A program made the position numbers and the translations under genes. This document shows, piece by piece, positions 7,020 to 15,815 of a DNA stretch of 64,000 nt; the stretch's first letter is position 1, and every line of letters begins with the position of its first letter. This DNA is from a virus, in the IMG/VR virus record IMGVR_UViG_3300022562_002256, positions 1 to 64,000 of that record; one strand, written 5' to 3'. Below the pieces are notes generated by a model. The model was not told the DNA's origin and did no database searches. It saw only the letters and a program-made list of their open reading frames with translations.

Positions 7020-8390
7020 ATGGCCCAGTTCGCACTGCTCCCGGATGGTCAAATCGACGATCGTGTGCGCCTCGTTCTCGGCAACGACGACGTGCACATT
7101 TTCGAGTCGTACGAGGTGCGGCAAGCGTACTTCACCGCCCCGTGCTCGTTCGCGTGCCGCCTGGGCAGTGGCGAGGTAACTCGCGCCATCACCACGCGCT
7201 ACGTGCCTGGGACCAAGTACATTGTGCGTGTGGGGACGGTGGCCCAGCAGTCCGGCCGCGTTGATGGGTACGCCCCCAACGACAGCGCCGGCGCGACCGA
7301 GGTCAACATCCGGGGCCGCGACTGGCTCGCGGCTCTCCACGATGACCAGATCACGGCCGACCAGTCCTTCGGCAACGCCACCTACGTCGAGTTGGTCGGC
7401 CGGGTTCTCCAACTGGTCGGCGTGTCCGAGTTCACCATCTTCGGCGACAACACGGCGAACAGGGGGGCACGCGCGGGAGTGCGGGGAGGTGGCTTCCGGC
7501 TGGTCTACACCCCCAGCGAGGCGACGAAGCAAGAGTTGGCGCGACTACTCGCCGAGCAGCGAGTAGCCATCGCGGCGAATTCGTCAGCGTTTTACGTGCC
7601 CGTCAACCCTGGGGACAAGCCCGCTGCGGTGCGGCTTGGCGTGACGGTGGTGGAAGCGGTGACTGCGGAAAATTCCAAAATCGAGATCATCAACCCACCC
7701 GCCAAGCCGCCACAGGCGAAACCGTTGCAGGCAAAGGCGGGTGGGCGGTGGTGGGACTTCCTCAAGAAAGAGCTCGACCGAGCGGGGCTGTTTTTGTTCG
7801 CGTCCGGCGAGGAGGGGGTGTTCATCCTCGGGCAGCCGCGGGTGGCGGGGCAGCGCGCTCTCTACCAGCTTATCCGACAGCGAGACGCACCTGCGAACAC
7901 GGTCAACGTCCTGTCGGCGCGGCATACCAACGACACAGTGAAACGGGCGAGTCACTACGTCGTGCACGGGCGAGGGGGCAAGGGGACCAAGAAAGGGGCG
8001 GCCAACGCGCCCGTGCGCGCGAGCTACATCGATGAGGAGATGGTCGAATGGGGCATCGAGCGGCGGCGTGTCGTCAAGGACGCCCATGCGACCAACGACC
8101 GACGCGCGGAGTACCTGTGCAAGCGGCTGGCGGCAGAAGACCGGCGGCGTGGGTGGACGCTGAGCTACATCGTCAAGGGGCATACGATGCCCTCGCTGAC
8201 GAACCCCCAGGAGCGGGTGGTTTGGGCGGTAGACACCATCGTCAACGTGCGCGACGACGAGTTGGGTGTTTTCGGGGACTTTTGGATTGAGGGGGTGGTC
8301 TTTCGCGGTGGCTCTGCCGGGACGACAACAGAACTAACGCTCATCCGGCCGGGGGACATCGTGCTCGGCGACCCGGACTTGGAGTCGTGA
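7020..8390 (+). CDS. tail hub / late control gpD- or Mu gpP-like baseplate protein, 456 aa
   Basis: The N-terminal quarter matches the gpD/gpP pattern: beta strands (FTAPCSFACRLG), then NIRGRDWLAALHDDQITADQ and a VELVGRVLQLVG helix, typical of the tail hub that joins tube and spike. Later sections hold a Pro/Lys linker near residue 220 and a long beta-rich part. ATG 7020 is preceded by a weak GGTGG. It opens the plus-strand baseplate region; the spike-like gene follows at 11136 after accessory genes. Confidence 0.7.
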   Translation: MAQFALLPDGQIDDRVRLVLGNDDVHIFESYEVRQAYFTAPCSFACRLGSGEVTRAITTRYVPGTKYIVRVGTVAQQSGRVDGYAPNDSAGATEVNIRGRDWLAALHDDQITADQSFGNATYVELVGRVLQLVGVSEFTIFGDNTANRGARAGVRGGGFRLVYTPSEATKQELARLLAEQRVAIAANSSAFYVPVNPGDKPAAVRLGVTVVEAVTAENSKIEIINPPAKPPQAKPLQAKAGGRWWDFLKKELDRAGLFLFASGEEGVFILGQPRVAGQRALYQLIRQRDAPANTVNVLSARHTNDTVKRASHYVVHGRGGKGTKKGAANAPVRASYIDEEMVEWGIERRRVVKDAHATNDRRAEYLCKRLAAEDRRRGWTLSYIVKGHTMPSLTNPQERVVWAVDTIVNVRDDELGVFGDFWIEGVVFRGGSAGTTTELTLIRPGDIVLGDPDLES

Positions 8391-8394
8391 GCGG

Positions 8395-8422
8395 TTGACG
8401 GGGCCCCCAGAGTGGTTATTGT
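8395..8422 (+). promoter_or_regulatory. sigma-70-type promoter
   Basis: TTGACG, 16-bp spacer, TATTGT, just after the tail-hub gene. Leads to 8444, which has GAAGGAG as ribosome site. Would allow separate expression of the cargo genes 8444-11139. Confidence 0.45.
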
Positions 8423-8443
8423 CGAGCCAACGAAGGAGCGGTC

Positions 8444-8716
8444 ATGGCCACGAAAACATGTGCGACGGCGGCGGCGTTTTGGGGCAGGTCGTTTGTCGTC
8501 GGCCAAGAGGTACGGGTCATTCGCGAGGCTGTCGGGGCGCTCGCGCGAGCAAAAACGGCGGTCAGTCCAAGCGACGGGCCGACGCTGCTGACGCTGGACA
8601 CGGCATCCGAGCACCTCACGCGCGCTGTGCGCGCGTTGGATGAGTTGTACAGCGCCCTCAGTGCGGAGGGGCACGACGCACAGGGCACGGCCGACGCGGC
8701 GGCGACCGCCACGTGA
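8444..8716 (+). CDS. hypothetical helical protein, 90 aa
   Basis: Good Shine-Dalgarno (GAAGGAG). Helix-forming throughout (VIREAVGALARAKTA, ASEHLTRAVRALDELYSAL). No family recognised. Stop overlaps the start of the ParB-like gene. Confidence 0.65.
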   Translation: MATKTCATAAAFWGRSFVVGQEVRVIREAVGALARAKTAVSPSDGPTLLTLDTASEHLTRAVRALDELYSALSAEGHDAQGTADAAATAT

Positions 8717-9033
8717 TGACGCCGGCGATGGTGGCATCCCATCAAAACGCCGTGGTGAACCCGCTCCACGCGCACTTTCGGCCGGACCACCTCGAACATG
8801 TGGTCGCCGAGATGCGTGTTAGGGGGGCGCCGGTGCTTCGCGCTCACTTCGACGGTGAGGTGTGGCATGCTCGAGAGGGCACCCACAGGCTACGGGCAGC
8901 GCTTCGCCTGGGGCTAGCCCCGATCCTTGTCCCCGTGCCGTGGCGCAAGACCCGGGGCGCGCTGGAGCGTGCGCGCCTTGCGGCGGCGCTCCATGGGCAC
9001 GTGTTTCCGGTCGTGGAGGTGCGGGCGGCATGA
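8716..9033 (+). CDS. ParB/sulfiredoxin-fold protein, 105 aa
   Basis: The order PVLRAHFDGEVWHAREGTHRLRAALRLGL resembles the ParB-like nuclease domain, where a G-x-HR motif follows the first strand pair. Only the catalytic-type core is present, without a helix-turn-helix, as in many phage ParB-fold proteins. Co-translated with neighbours by overlapping stop/start codons. Activity is unknown. Confidence 0.6.
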   Translation: MTPAMVASHQNAVVNPLHAHFRPDHLEHVVAEMRVRGAPVLRAHFDGEVWHAREGTHRLRAALRLGLAPILVPVPWRKTRGALERARLAAALHGHVFPVVEVRAA

Positions 9034-9398
9034 CTGACTTGACTATCCACGGCGCGACGCGGCTCGCGGGACTGCCAATCGACCAGGACGCCCGGTCTCT
9101 GGTCGCCGCAATAACGCAGAGCGTCCACAGCGGTGGCGACGACGCGGACGGCGTGTTTCTGATCTACACCCACGTGGACGCTCTCTTGAGTCGCGGGGCG
9201 TTCGGCGAGGTCGACTGCGCGCTCGACCTTATCGAGGTTTACGCGCTGCCGACGGTGTACCTCCTCGCGCTGCTGTCCATAACGGAACCGGCGCGCGACA
9301 AGCTGACAAGCCGAGCCGCGTTCGCGCGCAAGGTGCGATCGTGCATCGCCAAGACCGAGCCGGGGCAAGTCGACGACTTGCTGTACGGGATCGAGTAG
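9030..9398 (+). CDS. hypothetical protein, 122 aa
   Basis: ATG 9030 overlaps the previous TGA. The C-terminal half is hydrophobic-helical (YALPTVYLLALLSI) and then charged. No domain recognised. Member of the tightly overlapping 8444-11139 cassette. Confidence 0.65.
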   Translation: MTDLTIHGATRLAGLPIDQDARSLVAAITQSVHSGGDDADGVFLIYTHVDALLSRGAFGEVDCALDLIEVYALPTVYLLALLSITEPARDKLTSRAAFARKVRSCIAKTEPGQVDDLLYGIE

Positions 9399-9405
9399 GT
9401 GAGCC

Positions 9406-9651
9406 ATGAGACGAAGGCGGAAATACGAGTGGAACGTTGAGGTGGTGCCCCCCGACACATCGGCCGTCCAATCCGGGGCGGTGTGGGGCGTCGTGGTGCG
9501 AATTGGTGAGGATACCATCCCGCTCGAGATGCAGTCCACAGAGGCCGACGCCAATGCTTTGCGCGTCCATGCCACGATCTCAGTCGGTGATCTGATCGAT
9601 GCGGCGGTGCGAGCGGAGCGGCGGGCCCGCGCGAAGGAGGCGTCCCGATGA
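9406..9651 (+). CDS. hypothetical protein, 81 aa
   Basis: Basic N-terminus (MRRRRKYEW) followed by beta strands and a C-terminal helix rich in Arg/Ala. Start ATG 9406, overlapping end with 9648. No family recognised. Confidence 0.6.
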   Translation: MRRRRKYEWNVEVVPPDTSAVQSGAVWGVVVRIGEDTIPLEMQSTEADANALRVHATISVGDLIDAAVRAERRARAKEASR

Positions 9652-10037
9652 GCGGAGCGATGATCGAGCGGCACGTTTTGGAAGCAGCGGCACAGGCCGG
9701 ATTTGAGGCCACACGCGTGCTTTTTGACCTCACTGACGGTCAAGGTCGGCCACGGTGGAGCGAAGCCAGCGACGACCTGCAAAGTGGCGCGATTTTTTTG
9801 GCACAGTCCGTGCTAGAAACCGACTCGTCGAGCGGCGCTCACGACGCGGAATGCACTAAACTTCGCAACGACGGGTGGCGCTGGGGTCCTGTGTGGGATG
9901 GGGTGGCGAAGTTGTCGCCTTCGTTGGTGCCATATGCCGACTTGCTAGCGGACCGCCGCGCAGCAGGCGAGTTGTTCCGCAACGTCGTGGTGGCGTTTGT
10001 GGCGGCGTGGACCGCCGCCACCGAGGTGCCGGCATGA
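9648..10037 (+). CDS. RyR-domain protein, 129 aa
   Basis: The C-terminal half follows the RyR domain signature: NDGWRWGPVWDGVAKLSPSL then VPYADLL and a long final helix. The N-terminal 60 residues are helical. RyR domains occur in ryanodine receptors and also in prokaryotic and viral proteins, where their ligand is largely unknown. Part of the overlapping cargo cassette beside an exoribonuclease. Confidence 0.6.
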   Translation: MSGAMIERHVLEAAAQAGFEATRVLFDLTDGQGRPRWSEASDDLQSGAIFLAQSVLETDSSSGAHDAECTKLRNDGWRWGPVWDGVAKLSPSLVPYADLLADRRAAGELFRNVVVAFVAAWTAATEVPA

Positions 10038-10555
10038 CCACGGACTTCCTCGCCGGTCGCACCACGCTGCGCTACTACCTCGACACTGAGTTCTACGAGG
10101 ACGGCCGCACCATCGACCTCATCAGCCTAGGCATTGTCTGTGAGGACGGCCGAGAACTGTACGCCGTCAGCCTGGACGCGGACCTCGGCCGGGTCAGCGA
10201 GTGGGTGAAGCGGCATGTGCTCACACAACTCCCACCGCCGGGGGATGCTGCCTGGATGACCCGAACGGCCATGCGCGCCGCCGTGACCGCATTCACGAAC
10301 GTGGGGCGACCAGAGGTGTGGGGGTACTACGCCGACTACGATTGGGTGGTGCTGTGCCAGCTCTTTGGTACGATGATGGACCTCCCCGATCACCTTCCGC
10401 GTTACTGCATGGACCTCAAGCAACTCGCGGTGTCGCTTGGTGACCCCCAACTCCCACAGCAAGAGGCGGGTGAGCACAACGCGCTCGAGGATGCGCGGTG
10501 GAACAGGCGGACCCACGCATTCCTCGGTCGATTGGCGAAGGGAAGGGGCCGATGA
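10034..10555 (+). CDS. DEDDh 3'-5' exoribonuclease (Rv2179c/RNase-AS-like), 173 aa
   Basis: Catalytic residues are visible in order: YYLDTEFYEDG (Exo I Asp and Glu, residues 14-24), GYYADYDWVVL (Exo II Asp near 100) and GEHNALEDARW (Exo III His and Asp near 151-157). This is the small one-domain DEDDh group common in phages, which trims RNA 3' ends. Start ATG 10034 overlaps the previous stop. Confidence 0.8.
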   Translation: MTTDFLAGRTTLRYYLDTEFYEDGRTIDLISLGIVCEDGRELYAVSLDADLGRVSEWVKRHVLTQLPPPGDAAWMTRTAMRAAVTAFTNVGRPEVWGYYADYDWVVLCQLFGTMMDLPDHLPRYCMDLKQLAVSLGDPQLPQQEAGEHNALEDARWNRRTHAFLGRLAKGRGR

Positions 10556-11139
10556 GCACCAGTGCGGCGTGCGGCGCGGGCAACCCTGACGTCGTGGCAT
10601 TCACTCGCGCCGAAGCCGACATGCTCCGGGAGCTACTGCGCTACACGCCGACGTTTAGCGAGGAGGGTGTCGAGTGGGCCAAGGGGGAGATCCAGGCAAA
10701 GTTGGTGGCGTTTCTGGAAGAACAGCCCCGCACGACCGTGGTCGACGATGGGCCGCTAAGCACCGACGAGGGGCGGCGAGACATTACCACCGCCAGCCGC
10801 CGGATTCTGTCACTGGACGCCGACGGCGACGCTGCCCCCCCGACCGAGGGCACATGGCGCCGAGCCACGGACTTCCTGGTGACGCTAGCGAGCGCAGTGG
10901 GTGACCCCATCCACCGGCTAGGGAAGCCGCGGATTTGGCGCGGGCCCGATCGCTCCATCGATCTCTACTGGGAAACGGGGGAGACCCAGCTAGTATTCAA
11001 TGTCTCCGCCGCCGGCGAGGCGACCTACTACGGGTCCGGGCCGACCTGGACAATCAAGGGCATGACGCGCGTCGGTCTCGTCGATGTTGACGCCGGCCTC
11101 CTGGAGGCAGTGCGCGGTTTAGCGGAGGGTGCGCGATGA
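10552..11139 (+). CDS. hypothetical protein, 195 aa
   Basis: N-terminal 60 residues are helical (FTRAEADMLRELLRY), the middle is a variable Asp/Thr-rich linker, and the C-terminal 90 residues are beta-rich with several Trp (IWRGPDRSIDLYWETGETQL). Unrecognised. Its stop overlaps the spike gene start, so it is the last cargo gene before the baseplate continues. Confidence 0.65.
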   Translation: MSTSAACGAGNPDVVAFTRAEADMLRELLRYTPTFSEEGVEWAKGEIQAKLVAFLEEQPRTTVVDDGPLSTDEGRRDITTASRRILSLDADGDAAPPTEGTWRRATDFLVTLASAVGDPIHRLGKPRIWRGPDRSIDLYWETGETQLVFNVSAAGEATYYGSGPTWTIKGMTRVGLVDVDAGLLEAVRGLAEGAR

Positions 11140-11882
11140 CCCTCGCGTGGGAAGCGCCGGCGCTGTGTCGCACGACCGTGGTCGATGGGGACGGGCTGCT
11201 CGGCATCCGGCCGGAGTTCTTCGGCGCCCCCCCCGACGTGGTGGGTGGCGAGGGTGGCGGGCTCGACATGACGGCGATGTTCCCGACGGGCATCATCGCG
11301 CGACCCCGCGACCCCGACGTCGACACGGATGGCAACCCGTCCGCCGGCGCAGCGGTGGTGTATGGGTACTCCGGCGACGCCGGCTATGCCGCTCCGCAGT
11401 TTGACTGGCGGCTCATCGGCGCTTTCCCGATGCCCGACAAGGGCGGAACGGTGCTGGTCGGCGACGCGGGGCCCACAGGCGTCGCCTGGCTTGCTCTGCG
11501 GGGCGAGGACGGCGTGGCCGAGGTTGTGGTGCCTGACGGCGCATCGATTCGTTTACGGGCCCCCAGCGGCCGAACGCTGACCGTCAGCGCGGCGGGCATC
11601 GACATGATCGGAGCCGTGCAGGCTGGGGTGCCATCCGGCGACGACCCAGGGTCAAACCCCGCGGCGGTGGCGATTGCGGCGGGGCCGCTCACCGACTTCC
11701 TTGCCAAGGAAGAGGCGTGGGCGGTGCAGGTGGATGTCCAGGTGGCGGCGGTGAGCGCGGCGCTTGGCATACCGATCACGCCGGTATACGCGGCGGCTAT
11801 CACCCAACGCTCGACGGCGGCTGGCACGGTAGCATCGCCATACCCAGCGGGCATGGCGGCGACGCGGCTGAACGCGCGCTGA
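11136..11882 (+). CDS. baseplate spike / gpV-gp45-like protein, 248 aa
   Basis: The first 130 residues read as an OB-type domain (FPTGIIARPRDP, QFDWRLIGAFP). A triple-beta-like segment follows, VVVPDGASIRLRAPSGRTL and VSAAGIDMIGAV, resembling the repeated strands of tail spikes. A helical C-terminus ends it. Position between the hub gene and the wedge genes supports a spike. Sequence identity to known spikes cannot be tested here. Confidence 0.5.
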   Translation: MTLAWEAPALCRTTVVDGDGLLGIRPEFFGAPPDVVGGEGGGLDMTAMFPTGIIARPRDPDVDTDGNPSAGAAVVYGYSGDAGYAAPQFDWRLIGAFPMPDKGGTVLVGDAGPTGVAWLALRGEDGVAEVVVPDGASIRLRAPSGRTLTVSAAGIDMIGAVQAGVPSGDDPGSNPAAVAIAAGPLTDFLAKEEAWAVQVDVQVAAVSAALGIPITPVYAAAITQRSTAAGTVASPYPAGMAATRLNAR

Positions 11883-11942
11883 GGCGGTTAGCCTGTCAGT
11901 GCTCATCCCGGCGACCTTTCCTCCAAGTGCGAGAGCGGAGTC

Positions 11943-12635
11943 TCACTGCGATTGGGTGCATTGGCGAAGGACGTGTAAGGCGGCCTCGAGGCGCGTGACC
12001 CTTGCTCTGAGACGTGAGCACTCGTCGAGGGTCCTGTCGACGCGCTCAGCCACCGATTCACCGACACGCGCGCGATACCCGTGCTGTGTCAGAGTTTGTG
12101 CGATCGATGCAAGCTGATCCGTCGAGGATGGCGCGGTCTCGTCGCCTGAGACCGTTGGCCCGCAGCGATTGACCGCCAACCGCGCCACGGCGGTCACCGC
12201 ATCGTCGGCCGCCTTTCTTGCAGTGGCCATGGCGTCGAGGGCGCCACGGACTCCAGGGTCGTGGTGCTGCTGCTCGCGCGGTGCGCTGGCCCAGGCGAGC
12301 GAGTACGCGATGCGGGAATCAATGATGCGCTCGAAGCACGCTCGCGCGGCGGCGCGAGCGGCCACGAGGCGTGGCGCAAGTGCCGCCTGGAGGTACTTCC
12401 GTAGTGCGGCTGATGCGGCAGTCAGAATCGTCTGAGGGATTGTGCCACTCGGGTCCACGACATCCTCGCCGGTCCACGCTGCCTTGGGCACCAACTCCGT
12501 CCAAGGCGCCCCCGGCGCGGCGTACTCGATGCAGTTGAACTCGTCGACGATGAGTTGCGCCCCCTCGAGGACGACAAGCAGCCGGTCGGCATTGCTGTCG
12601 TCACCAACCTCTAGCACGGATACTGTCACGGTCAT
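11943..12635 (-). CDS. hypothetical protein, 230 aa, coiled-coil C-terminus
   Basis: Ends with a heptad-like stretch (DECSRLRARVTRLEAALHVL). The middle is Ala-rich helix. Overlaps nothing on the plus strand and meets the spike gene tail to tail. Last gene of the minus operon 14030-11943. No family recognised. Confidence 0.65.
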   Translation of the reverse strand: MTVTVSVLEVGDDSNADRLLVVLEGAQLIVDEFNCIEYAAPGAPWTELVPKAAWTGEDVVDPSGTIPQTILTAASAALRKYLQAALAPRLVAARAAARACFERIIDSRIAYSLAWASAPREQQHHDPGVRGALDAMATARKAADDAVTAVARLAVNRCGPTVSGDETAPSSTDQLASIAQTLTQHGYRARVGESVAERVDRTLDECSRLRARVTRLEAALHVLRQCTQSQ

Positions 12636-12662
12636 AACACCCTCACGCGGTTGTCGGTCTCA

Positions 12663-13283
12663 TCATCGAGCAACGCCGGCATCCTCAACCAACTCCTCCC
12701 ACCGCTTCCGCGCCGCTTCGTTGATGGCGGTCGCGAAATCAGGGATATCGTCCTCTGGCACCAGGTCCGGAACGAGGGGCTGCGCCTCGATCCACGTCGA
12801 CTGCCAGGACCCGGTCGGGAACGGATGAGCGGCCACGGCCTCGCGCTCCGCCCATGCCGCGCCCAGGTCACTTGGGCCCTGCCATAGCACAGCCAGCTTG
12901 ATGGCATCCATGAACGCCGCCGATGCCGCTCGCTGGGCTGGGGTCGCGGCGAGGACGTCGAGCAGACCTTGCGGTTCCGCGGAAGGGACGTGCATATCGA
13001 TTGCGGTACCGACCGACGCCGAAATCCGCCAGAGCCACTCTGGCTGGACCATCGCGTCGAACGCATCCTCCAGTGAACCATGGATAATTTCCGCCAACTC
13101 GGGGAGCCCATCCAACAACTCAGCGATTTGCTCCTTCGTCGGAAAGTCACCCAGAATCGCGGGACCGTCGACGGTCATGTAAGCGGGGCGAAACGACGGG
13201 TCTGGCAGCAGGCGGGCGTAGACGAACACCTCGCCGTCGACGGCGAGGGAGGGGTCGGTCAGGGCTCGGACAGGTGTGGTCAT
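12663..13283 (-). CDS. hypothetical protein, 206 aa
   Basis: Acidic, alpha-helical (TKEQIAELLDGLPELAEII, then AATPAQRAASAAFMDAI). ATG 13283 follows the 13293 stop by 9 nt. Two Trp-rich stretches. Unrecognised. Confidence 0.65.
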   Translation of the reverse strand: MTTPVRALTDPSLAVDGEVFVYARLLPDPSFRPAYMTVDGPAILGDFPTKEQIAELLDGLPELAEIIHGSLEDAFDAMVQPEWLWRISASVGTAIDMHVPSAEPQGLLDVLAATPAQRAASAAFMDAIKLAVLWQGPSDLGAAWAEREAVAAHPFPTGSWQSTWIEAQPLVPDLVPEDDIPDFATAINEAARKRWEELVEDAGVAR

Positions 13284-13292
13284 GGTGGTCTC

Positions 13293-13737
13293 TTATTGCA
13301 CGATGCGTGCCCGCTCGGCATACACTGCCCGGGCTCTGGTGCGCTGCTCTTCGAGCGCCCGGATGATCGGCGCGACCGTCTTGCGGACCAAGGCGTTCTG
13401 CCACCACGCCCCCTTCCAGTGGCCGCGCCGCTGGAGAAAGAATACGCCGTCGCACCATCGGATGCGCCGCCCTTCCTCCATCTCGTAGATTTCCCACTCG
13501 AGGCGTGCGGCGTTGTGGTTGGCGCCCCAGACGAAGCCCCCGGCACGGAGCGCCGCCGACATCTGAGCGGCGGCGTTGGAGCGCGGCGTTGGACCAAGCC
13601 CTTGTTCGCAGCGCTTGCGTGCGACCGCGAGCCGCTCGTCGCGACGCGATGTCGCCTCGCGCTTCGGCCTCGCGGGCCTGCTCTTGTATGCGGTGGGTGA
13701 CCGCCTGACGTTCCTGGAGTGCGTAGTCGTTCATCAT
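13293..13737 (-). pseudogene. hypothetical gene with an apparent frameshift near 13645
   Basis: From ATG 13737 residues 1-32 look coding (MNDYALQERQAVTHRI...). Near GCGTCGCGACGAG the coding pattern moves to the adjacent frame, which reads DERLAVARKRCEQGLG and continues through GGFVWGANHNAARLEWE to the stop at 13293. A single missing base explains it. Alternatively a separate gene starts at ATG 13562. Preceded by TGAGGT. Confidence 0.5.
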
Positions 13738-13751
13738 GGTCAGTCTCAACC

Positions 13752-14030
13752 TCAGCAGGCAAACGCTTCACCATAGCCACGGACGGCGCAGCCGTCGCCC
13801 ATGACGACGGCGGTGAAGAACTCTTCGATTTCTTCGACGGAGTAGCCAGCGGCCTCGACGCAGAACTCGACGGAGTAGCCGCTGATGCCCCCGCGGTTGA
13901 CATCGAAGTCACCGACCGTCTCCAGCCCGAGGCTGTTGATGATGCTCACCACCGTGTCCCCGGCGTCAAAGCTGGTTTCGGCTTCTACGGTCACGGTCAT
14001 CGATACGGCGGTCTTGGCGGCGGCGTTCAT
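13752..14030 (-). CDS. hypothetical protein, 92 aa
   Basis: Beta-rich with an acidic helix (SVEEIEEFFTAVVMG). ATG 14030 is placed by the sigma-54-like site that gives a start three bases upstream; no Shine-Dalgarno. First gene of the 14030-11943 operon and preceded by family A regulatory module copy A4. Confidence 0.65.
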   Translation of the reverse strand: MNAAAKTAVSMTVTVEAETSFDAGDTVVSIINSLGLETVGDFDVNRGGISGYSVEFCVEAAGYSVEEIEEFFTAVVMGDGCAVRGYGEAFAC

Positions 14031-14259
14031 ATCAGACGACACTTGCACGCTCCGTGCCACCGGCGTGGTGCCTGGATCATGCCAGCGCGCGCCGTGTGTT
14101 CAGCCTGGTTCTTCTGGACCATCGGCCCCTCAGCGCACCGTTTGCACGTCGACTTTGGCGAGTTGGTGAAGTTGGCCACTCCGCTGCCTGCGATCTAGCA
14201 CTCAAGTGGCTGCCATCAGGTGCCGGTAAATTCTGCCGGCCAAACGCAAAACGTGCGCC
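14031..14259 (-). repeat. family A regulatory module, copy A4
   Basis: On the minus strand: a GCCGGCAGAATTTACCGGC hairpin, the block CAGCCACTTGAGTGCT (as AGCACTCAAGTGGCTG on plus, 14199-14214), a CGTGCAAACGGTGCG block and a TGGTCCAGAA block, ending in the sigma-54-like site 14044-14059. The same order occurs at 23620, 49851 and 57258. Confidence 0.7.
14044..14059 (-). promoter_or_regulatory. sigma-54-like -24/-12 site
   Basis: TGGCAC-GGAGC-GTGCA on the minus strand, predicted +1 near 14033, ATG 14030. Confidence 0.65.
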
Positions 14260-14880
14260 TTAGTCCCCGCCGTGACCGTGCCCCCAGAGGTTGCCGTGTC
14301 GCGAGTCCTCGCTGCCGTAGCCGTCATCATCCAAGTCGGGTAGCGGCATAGCCATCGCGCGGGCGGCGAACTCGGCGGGGGTTATCATGGCCCGAAGAGC
14401 ATCGGCCGCTTTGCGCTCCTCGGCGGCGAAGTCCTCTCTGGTGGCCACTACGGCCAAGTGCCCGGCGCCGATGGCGTTCATGGCCACCGCCTCGAGGATG
14501 CCAAGAAACCGGTCGCAACAGTCACGCACGGGGTCACGCCGTCTACCCCACGGCTTCGGTAGCGCCTTAATGAAGGCTCGCACCACGGGGATAGCCGCCC
14601 GGGCGCTCAACTCATTGTCGATCGGGCCCGGGACAGCGCACCCAAGGCGCTCGATGTATTGGCGGCCGATCTCGGCGAGTCGTGGTGCAAACGCTGCCAT
14701 GAGGCTGCGGCTGTGGCCGTCGACCCAGTGCGCCAGCCAGCGCATGTGGGACAGGTCGGTGCACTCGCGCCACACCGTCGCGGCGTCGCGGTCTCCAACC
14801 CACGTCCACAACGTGCCGTCTGCGCCGTGCGCCCGAAGAAAGTTGGCGAAGTTCACGCTGAACTCGGGTCGAATGTTCAT
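14260..14880 (-). CDS. hypothetical protein, 206 aa
   Basis: ATG 14880 overlaps the stop of 14877-15227. Helical with conserved-looking aromatic residues (WTWVGDRDAATVWRE, MRWLAHWVDGH) and a Gly/His-rich tail (NLWGHGHGGD). No domain assigned. Confidence 0.65.
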   Translation of the reverse strand: MNIRPEFSVNFANFLRAHGADGTLWTWVGDRDAATVWRECTDLSHMRWLAHWVDGHSRSLMAAFAPRLAEIGRQYIERLGCAVPGPIDNELSARAAIPVVRAFIKALPKPWGRRRDPVRDCCDRFLGILEAVAMNAIGAGHLAVVATREDFAAEERKAADALRAMITPAEFAARAMAMPLPDLDDDGYGSEDSRHGNLWGHGHGGD

Positions 14881-15227
14881 GATGGGATGATTCTGGAGCG
14901 AGTGTCGGTTGGCGCCGTCCCGAAACGATCGAACCAGCCTCGGAACCACACCCCATTGGGGAGACGAGCGTGGTGACGCTGGATGAAGCGCTGAACCTGC
15001 AGGCGGTCAAGCTGTGGATGACACTTGAGCATGTAGTACGGGGTGCGGTGGAACCAATCCAAGATCAGCCCAAGCTTCTGGACATGCGGCTCCAACTCGC
15101 AGAGACCCCGGGTGCACTCTGCGATCCACGGCTCGAATGATGTCGTGGTTAGGCCGTAAACCTCAAACACGGCGATGCCCTTACCGGAGTTGAAGAGAAG
15201 TTCAGAGTCAGCGGCGGTGCTTGCCAT
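14877..15227 (-). CDS. hypothetical protein, 116 aa
   Basis: ATG 15227 lies four bases after the predicted start of the promoter-like site 15242-15257. Alpha/beta composition (GIAVFEVYGLTTTS, HVQKLGLILDWFHRTPYY) with several aromatic residues. Unrecognised. First gene of a two-gene unit with 14260. Confidence 0.65.
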   Translation of the reverse strand: MASTAADSELLFNSGKGIAVFEVYGLTTTSFEPWIAECTRGLCELEPHVQKLGLILDWFHRTPYYMLKCHPQLDRLQVQRFIQRHHARLPNGVWFRGWFDRFGTAPTDTRSRIIPS

Positions 15228-15241
15228 GGTCGACCGGCGCA

Positions 15242-15257
15242 TGCACACGCCGTGCCA
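15242..15257 (-). promoter_or_regulatory. sigma-54-like -24/-12 site
   Basis: TGGCAC-GGCGT-GTGCA on the minus strand, predicted +1 near 15231, ATG 15227. Confidence 0.65.
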
Positions 15258-15502
15258 CCTGTGGGGGCGTGGTGTTCAGTGTTGGCTGTGGCGTTATGCC
15301 ACGGATTTGTTCCAGGGTCGCGCGCCGACAGCCACTTGAGTGCTGGTTCTGCGACGTGTGGCGGTCTGCCACACCGTGGCAACATGCCACTCCCCGCCGG
15401 CGCGGCTAAGTGCTCGAAATCATTGACGCGACGTGGATCAGCACCGATCCACACACGTAAGGCAACACACGGCCAGCGCGCCGCGGGGCTACCACACCAC
15501 GA
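15258..15502. repeat. family B regulatory module, copy B1
   Basis: Between divergent sigma-54-like sites. Holds three palindromes of the GTGGC/GCCAC type: GTGGCG-TTA-TGCCAC (15288-15302), GTGTGGC-N5-GCCACAC (15356-15374) and GTGGCA-ACA-TGCCAC (15376-15390). It also has the CAGCCACTTGAGTGCT block shared with family A and GTGGATC-N6-GATCCAC (15433-15452). About 190 bp are nearly repeated at 46681-46890. Confidence 0.7.
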
Positions 15503-15518
15503 TGGCACGGACAGTGCA
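15503..15518 (+). promoter_or_regulatory. sigma-54-like -24/-12 site
   Basis: TGGCAC-GGACA-GTGCA, predicted +1 near 15529; the gene at 15550 has AAGGGAG, so this transcript is not leaderless. Confidence 0.6.
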
Positions 15519-15549
15519 AGACAAGGCCATATAAGAAGGGAGCGCTACG

Positions 15550-15792
15550 ATGATTTTACGCGTTGTCGCCGAGCTGGGGACGGAGGAGATAGGCGACGAG
15601 GGACCGACCGGACGGGTCCGGGTCGTGCTTGTTGCAGAACTCAGGGATTTTGGAGAGAACCCGCTAGGGCGAGCGACGACGGTGCGCGGTGTGGCCCGTG
15701 TGCAGCGCCGGTGGCGCATCCCGACGCGATGGCGCGTGATCCGGGAGGGACGCGCCCTCAAGCCAGGTGAAACCGTGATGGCGATGATCTGA
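15550..15792 (+). CDS. hypothetical protein, 80 aa
   Basis: All-beta looking N-terminus (MILRVVAELG, RVRVVLVAELRDFGE) and a basic tail (QRRWRIPTRWRVIREGR). Shine-Dalgarno AAGGGAG. Lone gene behind module B1. Unrecognised. Confidence 0.65.
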   Translation: MILRVVAELGTEEIGDEGPTGRVRVVLVAELRDFGENPLGRATTVRGVARVQRRWRIPTRWRVIREGRALKPGETVMAMI

Positions 15793-15815
15793 CCGCTGTT
15801 CACCGCCCCCCGGAT

